Positions 56,467-64,000 of a stretch of DNA of 64,000 nucleotides are shown here, one piece after another. The stretch spans positions 113,058 to 177,057 of the forward strand of contig JAFMJH010000003.1 of assembly GCA_017853555.1 (NCBI GenBank), given 5' to 3'. Numbering within the stretch: the first letter of the stretch is position 1; every line of letters starts with the position of its first letter. A program made the translations under genes and the position numbers. Source of the stretch: Steroidobacteraceae bacterium. Its GTDB lineage: Bacteria > Pseudomonadota > Gammaproteobacteria > Steroidobacterales > Steroidobacteraceae. The notes beneath the pieces were generated by a model. The model was not told the origin of the DNA and did not search any database. It saw nothing but the letters and a program-made list of their open reading frames with translations.

Positions 56467-56491
56467 AGGCCGGCGTCGGCAAACCTAAGCC

Positions 56492-56519
56492 CTTGAAACC
56501 CAAGGAATCGCCCCCACCT
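56492..56519 (+). promoter_or_regulatory. Sigma-32 (heat shock) promoter of htpX
   Basis: CTTGAAA (56492-56498), 13-base spacer, CCCCACCT (56512-56519): 15 of 16 matches with E. coli CTTGAAA-N13-CCCCATNT-type RpoH promoters, counting the N as a match. It is the only such site seen and fits HtpX, a known heat-shock gene. Confidence 0.75.
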
Positions 56520-56600
56520 CTAGCGGGGCGGGTTCCTTACGGATAAATTTGCGCTGCGGTTGAACCGGCGCACCGAAATCCGGTCGAAACCTGCAAACCC

Positions 56601-56637
56601 GGGACCGGCGTAGCGGTCCCATTACATGGAGTTCCAT
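56601..56637 (+). promoter_or_regulatory. Structured 5' leader of htpX
   Basis: A perfect 7-bp hairpin GGGACCG-gcgtag-CGGTCCC (56601-56620) is followed by ATGG-AGTT-CCAT (56626-56637), which holds the only GGAG ribosome-site candidate. Leader length from the predicted promoter is about 120 bases. A thermosensor or stability role is speculation. Confidence 0.4.
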
Positions 56638-56645
56638 TCGACGTC

Positions 56646-57533
56646 ATGAAACGCATTCTGATGTTCCTCGTCACCAACCTTGCCGTGGTGCTGGTTTTGT
56701 CCGTGGTCATGCGCGTGCTCGGCATCGACCAATACATCGCCGCCCAAGGGGGCAGCGCCTATGGTCTGCTCGTGTTCGCGGCCGTGTTCGGCTTCGGCGG
56801 CGCGTTCATCTCCCTGCTGATGTCGAAGTGGAGCGCCAAGCGGATGATGGGCGTTTCGCTCATCACCAACCCCGCCAACGCCACCGAACAGTGGCTGCTC
56901 GATACGGTGCGCAAGCAGGCGCAGACCGCGGGCATCGGCATGCCGGAAGTCGGCATCTTCGACTCGCCGGAACCGAACGCCTTCGCGACCGGCGCCAGTC
57001 GCAACAACTCGCTCGTGGCGGTGAGCACCGGCTTGCTGCAACGCATGCGCCGCGACGAAGTCGAGGCAGTGCTCGGTCACGAGATCGGTCACGTCGCCAA
57101 CGGCGACATGGTGACGCTCACGCTCATCCAGGGCGTGGTGAATACGTTCGTCATCTTCCTCGCCCGCATCATCGGCAACTTCGTCGACAAGGTGATCTTC
57201 AAGAGCGAGAAGGAAGGCGGCATCGGCTACTTCGTCACCGTGATCGTCGCGGAGATCTGCCTCGGTATCCTCGCGAGCGTCATCGTCGCCTGGTTCTCGC
57301 GCAAACGTGAATTCCGTGCCGACGCCGCAGGCGCCTTGCTGACGAGTCCGCGCAGCATGATCGGCGCGCTCGAAGCACTCAAGCGCGCGCATGATCCGGA
57401 AGGTCTGCCGCAGCAGATGGCGGCGTTCGGCATCAGCGCCGGCGAACCGTCGGGCTTGCGGCGCTTCTTCATGAGCCATCCGCCGCTCGACGAGCGCATC
57501 GCCGCACTGCGGCGCATGCACGAGCAGGCCTGA
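56646..57533 (+). CDS. htpX: Membrane zinc metalloprotease HtpX
   Basis: Heat-shock protease that degrades damaged membrane proteins. Two N-terminal helices ([37 protein letters not shown]), the zinc motif [14 protein letters not shown] (HEXXH), two more helices, and the third ligand region REFRADAAG. 295 residues, same as E. coli HtpX. The sigma-32 promoter stands ahead. Confidence 0.97.
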   Translation: MKRILMFLVTNLAVVLVLSVVMRVLGIDQYIAAQGGSAYGLLVFAAVFGFGGAFISLLMSKWSAKRMMGVSLITNPANATEQWLLDTVRKQAQTAGIGMPEVGIFDSPEPNAFATGASRNNSLVAVSTGLLQRMRRDEVEAVLGHEIGHVANGDMVTLTLIQGVVNTFVIFLARIIGNFVDKVIFKSEKEGGIGYFVTVIVAEICLGILASVIVAWFSRKREFRADAAGALLTSPRSMIGALEALKRAHDPEGLPQQMAAFGISAGEPSGLRRFFMSHPPLDERIAALRRMHEQA

Positions 57534-57546
57534 GCCGCGAGATCGA

Positions 57547-58503
57547 ATGCTGCGATCACTCGGCATCGCCCTGCTGCGCTGGTTCGATACGGGTCCGTTG
57601 ACCAGCGAGGTCGACGGACCCGTCGCGCATTCAGGGCCCGACCGCATCGAGTGGGCCCGAATCGTGCCGTTCATCCTCATGCACGCGACCTGCCTGTGCG
57701 TGCTCTGGGTGGGCTGGAGTCCGGTGGCGGTGCTGGTCGCGGTGCTCGCGTACGTCGTGCGCATGTTCGCGATCACCGGTTTTTATCACCGTTATTTCTC
57801 GCACCGAACGTTCAAAACTTCGCGCGTCGGTCAATTCGTGTTCGGCGTGATCGGCGCGACCGCCGTGCAACGCGGACCGCTGTGGTGGGCGGCGCATCAC
57901 CGTCACCATCATGCGCACTCGGACAAGCCGGAAGACGTGCACTCGCCCGCCCAGCACGGCTTTTTGAAGTCGCACATGGGCTGGTTTCTCACCACGAACG
58001 GCTTTCGGCCCGACTGGCGGCGCGTGCGCGATCTGATGCAATTCCCGGAACTGCAGTGGCTCGATCGCTTCGACATTCTGGTCCCGGTGGCCTTCGCGGT
58101 CGGGATGTTCGCACTCGGTGCGGCGCTCGAGAGCAGCGCCCCAGAACTCGGAACAACCGGCTGGCAGATGCTCATCTGGGGCTTCTTCATCTCGACCGTG
58201 CTGTGTTACCACGGTACGTACACCATCAACTCGCTGTCGCACGTCTTCGGTCGACAGCGCTACCGCACCGGAGACACCAGCCGCAACAATTGGCTGCTCG
58301 CGATCATCACGCTCGGCGAGGGGTGGCACAATAACCACCATCACTACCCGAGTGCGACACGACAAGGTTTCTACTGGTGGGAAGTCGACATCACGTTCTA
58401 CGTCCTGAAAGTGCTGAGCTGGCTCGGCATCATCTGGGATCTCAAACCCATCCCGGTGTCCGTGCGCGATCATTCCCCGCGCCGCATCGAACCGATCCGC
58501 TGA
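57547..58503 (+). CDS. Acyl-CoA/acyl-lipid desaturase
   Basis: Di-iron membrane desaturase of the stearoyl-CoA type. The three His boxes are HRYFSHRTF, HHRHHHAHSD and HNNHHHYPS. 318 residues with four hydrophobic segments (about 39-58, 62-75, 174-193, 198-215). Thirteen bases after htpX and 19 before the next gene, so it heads or joins a lipid-modification run. Position of the double bond unknown. Confidence 0.92.
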   Translation: MLRSLGIALLRWFDTGPLTSEVDGPVAHSGPDRIEWARIVPFILMHATCLCVLWVGWSPVAVLVAVLAYVVRMFAITGFYHRYFSHRTFKTSRVGQFVFGVIGATAVQRGPLWWAAHHRHHHAHSDKPEDVHSPAQHGFLKSHMGWFLTTNGFRPDWRRVRDLMQFPELQWLDRFDILVPVAFAVGMFALGAALESSAPELGTTGWQMLIWGFFISTVLCYHGTYTINSLSHVFGRQRYRTGDTSRNNWLLAIITLGEGWHNNHHHYPSATRQGFYWWEVDITFYVLKVLSWLGIIWDLKPIPVSVRDHSPRRIEPIR

Positions 58504-58522
58504 TCCTGAGGCGCGGCGCCCG

Positions 58523-59836
58523 ATGAGCCGCATCGCCATCATCGGCACCGGCATCGCCGGCATGACGGTCGCCCACCATCTGCATCGCGACCACGAACTG
58601 ACGCTGTACGAAGCCGCCGACTATTACGGGGGTCATACCGCCACGATGGACGTCGACCATGGCGGGCGACGTTATGCGATCGACACCGGCTTCATCGTCT
58701 TCAACGATTGGACGTACCCCAATTTCATCGCCTTGCTCGAGCGCATCGGCGCCACCTGGCAATGGTCGAACATGAGCTTCTCGTTCCGGTGCGAACGCAC
58801 CGGGCTCGAATACAACGGCACCTCGATCAACGCTCTCTTCGCCCAGCGCCGCAACGCGCTGCGCCCCTCGTTCCTGCGCATGATCGCCGACATCCTGCGC
58901 TTCAACGCGCACTGCCGCAGTCTGCTCGCGAGCGACGACACCACGCTCACGCTCGGCGACTATCTGGCCCGTGAACGCTATTCGCAGGCCTTCATCGAGC
59001 GCTACATCGTGCCGATGGGTCGCGCGATCTGGTCGGCGACCGATCAGGCGATGTTCGGTTTTCCGGCGCGCTTTTTCGTCGATTTCTTTGATCGGCACGG
59101 ATTCCTGAACGTCGACGATCGCCCGACCTGGCGCGCGATCACCGGCGGCTCGCGCGAATACGCCCGCAAACTCGTCGCCCCGTTTCGCGAGCGGATTCGG
59201 CTGTCGACGCCGGTGCGACGCGTGCGACGCGACGTCGCGGGCGTGACGGTGACGAGCGGCGCAGGCGACGAAGCGCGATACGATCACGTGTTCTTCGCCT
59301 GTCACTCGGATCAGGCACTCGCGATGCTCGAAACGCCGACCGAAGCCGAGCGCGCGGTGCTCGGCGCGTTCCCGTACCAGACCAACGATGCGACGCTGCA
59401 CACCGACACGCGCATGCTGCCGCGACGCCCGCTCGCGCGCGCGGCGTGGAACTATCATCTGCCCGCCGCACGCCAGGAGCGCGTCGCACTCACCTACGAC
59501 ATGAACGTGCTGCAATCGATCGATGCGCCGGTGAAATTCCTCGTGACGCTCAATCGCGAAACCGATATCGACGCCGCACGCATCCTAGGCCGATATCGTT
59601 ACGATCATCCGGTCTACACGCCGCAGGCGGTCGCGGCGCAGTCGCAACGCCACCGGGTGAGCGGCGTCGCGAACACGTTTTATTGCGGCGCATATTGGCG
59701 CTACGGCTTCCACGAAGATGGCGTGGTGAGTGCGCTGTGGGCGTTGCAGGATTACGCCCGCGCGACCCAGTCGGCGCCGCCGCCTGCGCCGCTGCTCGAA
59801 CCGGTGCGTCGCAGTTTGAAGAGCCCCGCCGCATGA
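58523..59836 (+). CDS. FAD-dependent amine-oxidase-like protein
   Basis: 437 residues. Rossmann FAD motif IAIIGTGIAGMTVAHHLHRD, then YGGHTATMDVDHGGRRYAID and the C-terminal YCGAYWRYGFHEDGVVSALW. Same family as the flavoproteins that stand with DUF1365 and cyclopropane-synthase-like genes in many bacteria, including singlet-oxygen-response operons. Acts on a lipid by context. Its stop overlaps the DUF1365 start. Confidence 0.88.
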   Translation: MSRIAIIGTGIAGMTVAHHLHRDHELTLYEAADYYGGHTATMDVDHGGRRYAIDTGFIVFNDWTYPNFIALLERIGATWQWSNMSFSFRCERTGLEYNGTSINALFAQRRNALRPSFLRMIADILRFNAHCRSLLASDDTTLTLGDYLARERYSQAFIERYIVPMGRAIWSATDQAMFGFPARFFVDFFDRHGFLNVDDRPTWRAITGGSREYARKLVAPFRERIRLSTPVRRVRRDVAGVTVTSGAGDEARYDHVFFACHSDQALAMLETPTEAERAVLGAFPYQTNDATLHTDTRMLPRRPLARAAWNYHLPAARQERVALTYDMNVLQSIDAPVKFLVTLNRETDIDAARILGRYRYDHPVYTPQAVAAQSQRHRVSGVANTFYCGAYWRYGFHEDGVVSALWALQDYARATQSAPPPAPLLEPVRRSLKSPAA

Positions 59837-60603
59837 CGCTCGCGAGTTGCCTGTACGTCGGCACCATCCGGCATCGACGCCACGCACCGCGCCGCAACGA
59901 TTTCCGTTATCGCATTTATCTGTGCTGCCTGGACCTCGCGGAGCTTGACCGGGTGTTCAGCGGGCGGTGGTTGTGGTCGACCCGCCGACCAAACCTCGCC
60001 TGGTACCGTCGCGCCGACTTTCTCGGTGATCCGCAGCTTCCGCTCGATCGTGCCGTGCGCGACCGCGTGGAGAACGAACTCGGGCAACGCCCGACGGGCC
60101 CCATCCGGCTCGTCACCCATCTGCGTCATTTTGGTCACAACTTCAACCCGGTCAGCTTTTACTACGTGTACGATGCCGCGGGAAAAAACGTGGAAACCGT
60201 CGTGGCCGAGATCACCAACACACCCTGGGACGAACGTCACGCCTACGTGCTGCCGGTCACCGCCGCCGCACGCGAAGGCGCACGCGTCCTGCGCTGGCAA
60301 TTCGACAAGCGTTTCCACGTCTCGCCTTTTTTGCCGATGGACATGCGTTACGACTGGCGGTTCTCGGAGCCGGCCGACACGCTCGACGTGCACATGGAAA
60401 ATCGCGACGGCGACGCGCTGGTGTTCGATGCGACCTTGACGCTGCGTCGGCAGCCGATCACGGGCTTGAATCTCGCCCGCGCCTTGCTCGCGTTTCCGCT
60501 CATCACGTTCAAAGTGACGTTCGCGATCTACTGGCAAGCGTTGCGTCTGCTTTTGAAGCGCACGCCCTTCCACACCCATCCTGACAAAGTGCGCGCATCG
60601 TGA
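59833..60603 (+). CDS. DUF1365 family protein
   Basis: 256 residues. LYVGTIRHRRHAPRRNDFRY, LVTHLRHFGHNFNPVSFYYV and HVSPFLPMDMRYDWRF are the family blocks. No catalytic assignment is known. ATGA overlap with the flavoprotein and GTGA overlap with the next gene indicate tight co-expression. Confidence 0.93.
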   Translation: MTLASCLYVGTIRHRRHAPRRNDFRYRIYLCCLDLAELDRVFSGRWLWSTRRPNLAWYRRADFLGDPQLPLDRAVRDRVENELGQRPTGPIRLVTHLRHFGHNFNPVSFYYVYDAAGKNVETVVAEITNTPWDERHAYVLPVTAAAREGARVLRWQFDKRFHVSPFLPMDMRYDWRFSEPADTLDVHMENRDGDALVFDATLTLRRQPITGLNLARALLAFPLITFKVTFAIYWQALRLLLKRTPFHTHPDKVRAS

Positions 60604-61880
60604 ACGAAGAAGTTCAAAAACCCTCCATCGTCCCGATCGATCTCGAGCACCCGCGCGAGGGTGGCGCCACGTGGCTCACGAATCTCGGCCGACGCTTGCT
60701 GCTCGGCCAGTTCGCCAAACTGCGCGACGGTGCGCTCACGCTCGTCGAGCCCGACGGTCGCCGCCACCATTTCGGACAACGTACGCCGCGCCTCGATCTG
60801 GCCGTCACGCTCGAAGTCATCGATCCGCAGCTCTACGCCGATGCCGCCTTCGGCGGCACGGTCGGCGCCGGCGAGTCCTACATCCGCGGCTATTGGCGCT
60901 GCGACGATTTGACCGCCCTCGTCCGTCTGTTCGTCGCCAACCGGCAGATGATGAACGCGCTCGACGGCCGCTGGACGTTCGTCACGCAGCCGTTTCTGCA
61001 GTTCTTCCATTTCTACAACCGCAACAGTCGCCGCGGCAGCGCGCGCAACATCGCGGCGCACTACGACCTGGGCAACGCGCTCTACGAGCTCATGCTCGAT
61101 CCGACGATGGCGTACTCCTGCGGCATCTTTGCCGATGCCACGACCACGCTCGAACAAGCCTCGATCGCCAAGTTCGACGCCGTCTGCCGCAAACTCGCGT
61201 TGCGCCCCGGCGATCGCGTGGTAGAAATCGGCACCGGCTGGGGCGGGCTCGCGATCCACGCGGCGAAGCACTACGGCTGCCACGTCACGACCACCACGAT
61301 CTCGCGCGAACAGCACGACTATGCGCGCGAGAAGATCGCGCGCGCGGGCCTCGCCGATCGCATCACGCTTTTGCTCGAAGACTATCGCGACCTGCGCGGC
61401 ACCTACGACAAAGCGATCTCGATCGAGATGATCGAAGCCGTCGGCGCTAACTACCTCGACACCTATCTCGCCAAATGTTCCAGCCTGCTCGCGCCGCACG
61501 GCGCGATGCTGCTGCAGGCGATCACCATCCAGGACCAATTCTACGAACGCGCCCGCAAGAGCGTGGATTACATCCAGCGTTTCGTGTTTCCGGGCAGCTT
61601 CATCCCGAGCGTCAACGTGATTTCGCAAGCCGTGACGCGCGTCACCGACCTGAAGATTTTCGCGCTCGAGGACATCGGCCCGCACTATGCGCGCACCCTC
61701 GAACTGTGGCGTCGCCGATTCTTCGACAACCTCGATGCCGTGCGCGCGCTCGGCTATCCCGATTCGTTCGTGCGGCTGTGGGAATTCTATTTGTGCTACT
61801 GCGAAGGCGGCTTCGCGGAGCGGCAACTCGGCGACGTGCAACTGTTGCTCACCAAACCCGACTGCCGGCTGGCCACATGA
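60600..61880 (+). CDS. Cyclopropane-fatty-acid-synthase-like methyltransferase
   Basis: SAM-dependent transfer to an unsaturated acyl chain. YDLGNALYELMLDPTMAYSC, SAM motif VVEIGTGWGGLAIHAAKHY and the conserved ISREQHDYAREKIARAGL. 426 residues from a GTG start. Could make cyclopropane, 10-methyl or furan-precursor fatty acids; the neighbours favour a furan/methyl pathway but do not prove it. Confidence 0.92.
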   Translation: MNEEVQKPSIVPIDLEHPREGGATWLTNLGRRLLLGQFAKLRDGALTLVEPDGRRHHFGQRTPRLDLAVTLEVIDPQLYADAAFGGTVGAGESYIRGYWRCDDLTALVRLFVANRQMMNALDGRWTFVTQPFLQFFHFYNRNSRRGSARNIAAHYDLGNALYELMLDPTMAYSCGIFADATTTLEQASIAKFDAVCRKLALRPGDRVVEIGTGWGGLAIHAAKHYGCHVTTTTISREQHDYAREKIARAGLADRITLLLEDYRDLRGTYDKAISIEMIEAVGANYLDTYLAKCSSLLAPHGAMLLQAITIQDQFYERARKSVDYIQRFVFPGSFIPSVNVISQAVTRVTDLKIFALEDIGPHYARTLELWRRRFFDNLDAVRALGYPDSFVRLWEFYLCYCEGGFAERQLGDVQLLLTKPDCRLAT

Positions 61881-63310
61881 TGCCGGGGGGCGCCTCCACG
61901 CCGCTCGCGCAATTGCTCGCGAGCTTCGGTCGCGAAGTCATCGAAACCGACCCGGCGATGCTCGACAGCGTCGCGGTCGATCATCATCTACGTCACCGCG
62001 GCAAACCGCTGGCACTCGCTCTGCCGCGCGATACCGCCGAAGTGTCGCGCCTGCTCGCTCTCTGCAACACGCTGCGCATCGGCGTCGTGCCGCAAGGCGG
62101 CAACACCGGCTACTGCGCGGCGGCGACACCCGACGCCTCAGGCACGCAACTCGTGTTGTCACTGCGGCGCATGAATGCCATCCGGCGCGTCGATCGCGAC
62201 GATGGTGCGATGATCGTCGAAGCCGGCTGCATACTCGCGGAGGTGCAAAAAGCCGCGAGCGAAGTCGGCCGATTTTTTCCGTTGAGCCTCGGCGCCGAAG
62301 GCAGCTGCCAAATCGGCGGCAATCTGTCGACCAACGCCGGCGGCCTCAATGTGCTGCGTTACGGCATGACGCGCGACCTGGTGCTCGGCCTCGAAGTGGT
62401 GCTGGCCGACGGTCGCGTGTGGTCGAACCTCTCGCCGCTGCGCAAGGACAATACCGGCTACGATTTGCGACATCTGTTTCTGGGCGCAGAAGGGACACTC
62501 GGCGTGATCACGGCGGCGAGCCTGAAACTCTTTCCGGCGCAGCGTGGCAGCGCGACGGCGCTCGTCGCCGTGCCGACGCCGGCCGCTGCCGTGCAATTGC
62601 TCGCGCGCTTGCGCGAACGACTCGGTGATCTCGTCAATTCCTTCGAGCTCATCCCGCAAGTGGCGATGCAGTTGCTGGCCAAACATTTGCCGTCGGCTCG
62701 TCAACCGCTCGCCGCCACTGCACCGTGGTACGTGTTGTGCGAGGCGACCAGCGCCGATGCGAGCGATCCGCTCGCCGACAAGCTCGGCGCCGAAATCGAA
62801 GCCGCGATCGAAGCCGGACTCGTCGACGACGCCGTGCTCGCACAAAACGAACGCGAACGGCTCGAACTCTGGCAGCTGCGCGAGAACGTGCCCGAGGCGC
62901 AGCGGCGCGAGGGCGCGAGTCTCAAACACGACGTGTCACTGCCCATCGGACGCTTGGCGGAATTCATCGACATCGCCTCGCGTTGGCTCGGAGAGCACGT
63001 GCCCGAAGCCGTGCTGGTGTGTTACGGCCATGTCGGCGACGGCAATCTGCACTTCAATTTGAGTGCGCAGCCCGGCGATACGTCGCTCGCAAGCCGCGGC
63101 GCCGAGATTCGGCGCGTGATTCACGATCTCGTCGCCGAGCGCGGCGGCAGTTTCAGCGCGGAGCACGGCATCGGCCAGACCAAGGTCGACGAATTGGCGC
63201 GATACGCCCCGGCCGTGGAACTCGAAATCATGCATGGCATCAAACATCTGCTCGACCCGAACGGCATCATGAACCCCGGCAAAGTATTGCGTGCAGGCCG
63301 CACGCCATGA
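61877..63310 (+). CDS. FAD-binding D-2-hydroxyacid dehydrogenase (D-2-hydroxyglutarate/D-lactate type)
   Basis: 477 residues, GlcD/Dld/D2HGDH family. PP-loop VVPQGGNTGYCAAATPDA, SLGAEGSCQIGGNLSTNAGG and the metal-site HGIGQTKVDEL with CYGHVGDGNLHFN. ATGA overlap with the previous gene. Electron acceptor unknown. Confidence 0.9.
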   Translation: MMPGGASTPLAQLLASFGREVIETDPAMLDSVAVDHHLRHRGKPLALALPRDTAEVSRLLALCNTLRIGVVPQGGNTGYCAAATPDASGTQLVLSLRRMNAIRRVDRDDGAMIVEAGCILAEVQKAASEVGRFFPLSLGAEGSCQIGGNLSTNAGGLNVLRYGMTRDLVLGLEVVLADGRVWSNLSPLRKDNTGYDLRHLFLGAEGTLGVITAASLKLFPAQRGSATALVAVPTPAAAVQLLARLRERLGDLVNSFELIPQVAMQLLAKHLPSARQPLAATAPWYVLCEATSADASDPLADKLGAEIEAAIEAGLVDDAVLAQNERERLELWQLRENVPEAQRREGASLKHDVSLPIGRLAEFIDIASRWLGEHVPEAVLVCYGHVGDGNLHFNLSAQPGDTSLASRGAEIRRVIHDLVAERGGSFSAEHGIGQTKVDELARYAPAVELEIMHGIKHLLDPNGIMNPGKVLRAGRTP

Positions 63311-63726
63311 GCACGCCGTCTTTGCTCGGCAGTCATGCGCCCACTTTGCTGCACGCGATGCTGCGCGTGCAGGATCTGTCGCGCGCGCTCGCGTTTTATC
63401 GTGACGTGCTCGGCTGCGTCGAACTGCGACGGATCGAATTCGCCACCGAAGGTCGCACGCTGGTATTCCTCGGCATGCAGGACGGCGACGCGCAGGCCAT
63501 GCAAATCGAGTTGTGGCACGAGGCCGACGGCCCGCCCATCGCGCATCCCGAACGCGCGGGCCACATCGGCATCGGCGTGCGCGACATCGAAGGCTGTGTC
63601 GCCAAATTGGCCGCCGCCGGCGTAGCGATCATCCAGAAGCCCGCTCCGGTGCGACCGGGCGGACGCGTGATCGCGATGATTCTCGACCCGGACGGCAACG
63701 AAATCGAATTGCTCGCGAGTCCTTAG
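63307..63726 (+). CDS. Glyoxalase I-like VOC protein
   Basis: 139 residues. LLHAMLRVQDLSRALAFYRD, GHIGIGVRDIEG and DPDGNEIELL place His and Glu metal ligands as in lactoylglutathione lyase. ATGA overlap with the dehydrogenase suggests a linked 2-oxoaldehyde to D-hydroxyacid route: glyoxalase products are oxidised by the upstream enzyme type. Other VOC functions remain possible. Confidence 0.85.
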   Translation: MSTPSLLGSHAPTLLHAMLRVQDLSRALAFYRDVLGCVELRRIEFATEGRTLVFLGMQDGDAQAMQIELWHEADGPPIAHPERAGHIGIGVRDIEGCVAKLAAAGVAIIQKPAPVRPGGRVIAMILDPDGNEIELLASP

Positions 63727-63774
63727 GGGCACGGTTATCATCCTCGCAATGATTTTGTTGCGACGGATCAATCG

Positions 63775-64000
63775 ATGAACGAAGAGAACTGGCCGCGCCC
63801 CGCAGTCGCCTGGTACGGCGTGCTGGTACTCATGCTCGCCTACATCCTCTCGTTCGTCGATCGCGTCGTGATCGGCCTGCTGGTCGGACCGATCCGTGCC
63901 GACCTCGGCATCAGCGAAACGCAGATGAGCCTGCTCTACGGCTTCGTGTTCGCCCTGTTCTACACCGGCCTCGGCGTACCGATCGCGTGGGCCATCGATC
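63775..64000 (+). CDS. Spinster-type MFS transporter, 3' partial
   Basis: First 75 residues only; the gene runs out of the window. WYGVLVLMLAYILSFVDRVV and LGISETQMSLLYGFVFALFY match the first helices of the transporter at 38101. Start ATG at 63775, 48 bases after the VOC gene. Confidence 0.85.
   Translation, partial: MNEENWPRPAVAWYGVLVLMLAYILSFVDRVVIGLLVGPIRADLGISETQMSLLYGFVFALFYTGLGVPIAWAID

Overview
The window is a GC-rich proteobacterial chromosome segment carrying one end of a photosynthesis gene cluster (about 1-24 kb), followed by catabolic and housekeeping genes. The type-2 reaction centre (pufL, pufM), the core antenna (pufB, pufA), the tetraheme cytochrome (pufC), chlorophyllide-a reductase (bchX, bchY, bchZ) and acyclic-carotenoid genes (crtE, B, I, C, D, F) identify an anoxygenic phototroph of the purple-bacterial type. 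Dense tail-to-head overlaps, a CCA-encoding tRNA, and the many SDR, Old-Yellow-like and spinster-type MFS genes suggest a gammaproteobacterium of the Nevskiales/Steroidobacteraceae kind; this placement is inference. No transcription-factor gene, CRISPR array or insertion sequence was found, and no gap without a gene exceeds 300 bases.

Region 1 (1-14.3 kb): puhE (cut by the window edge) overlaps dxs on the plus strand. Facing them is the minus-strand superoperon crtE-crtF-bchC-bchX-bchY-bchZ-pufB-pufA-pufL-pufM-pufC-ispH. It is thus flanked by DXS and contains IspH, the first and last enzymes of the MEP isoprenoid route. Paired PpsR/CrtJ-type TGT-N12-ACA sites, 8 bp apart, lie in front of bchC and between crtE and crtC. 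pufB is a 47-residue gene at 6823-6966.

Region 2 (14.3-27.7 kb): crtC; an operon of cytochrome P450, ATP-grasp enzyme and crtB; a DUF2306-like membrane gene coupled to crtD; and a minus-strand run of SDR, beta-propeller protein, DUF6491 lipoprotein, acyl-CoA dehydrogenase, gamma-carbonic anhydrase, bchO and crtI. CrtE, B, I, C, D and F would make a spirilloxanthin-type carotenoid. The P450/ATP-grasp pair suggests an extra, unassigned tailoring step.

Region 3 (27.9-44.1 kb): a second SDR faces an 11-gene minus-strand run. It holds a small helical protein, an Old-Yellow-type flavoenzyme, MFS, methyltransferase, Tat-exported flavoprotein, alpha/beta hydrolase, ModF-like twin ABC ATPase, MFS, solute-binding protein, glutathione peroxidase and a membrane protein. 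A secreted VOC-like protein, a second methyltransferase of the same kind and tRNA-Arg(TCG) follow.

Region 4 (44.1-56.5 kb): a molybdenum-cofactor operon with unusual fusions (moeA, moaA, moaC, mobA-moaD, moaE-moeB-rhodanese), proBA, an acidic DUF6763 protein, and a two-subunit molybdoenzyme resembling pyrogallol-phloroglucinol transhydroxylase. Its large subunit carries an extra N-terminal SCP2-like domain, and its small subunit lacks the four cysteines expected for one Fe-S cluster.

Region 5 (56.5-64 kb): htpX behind a good sigma-32 promoter; a lipid-modification run (desaturase, FAD amine-oxidase-like, DUF1365, cyclopropane-synthase-like) that resembles singlet-oxygen-response clusters of phototrophs; a D-2-hydroxyacid dehydrogenase; a glyoxalase; and the start of another spinster-type MFS gene.
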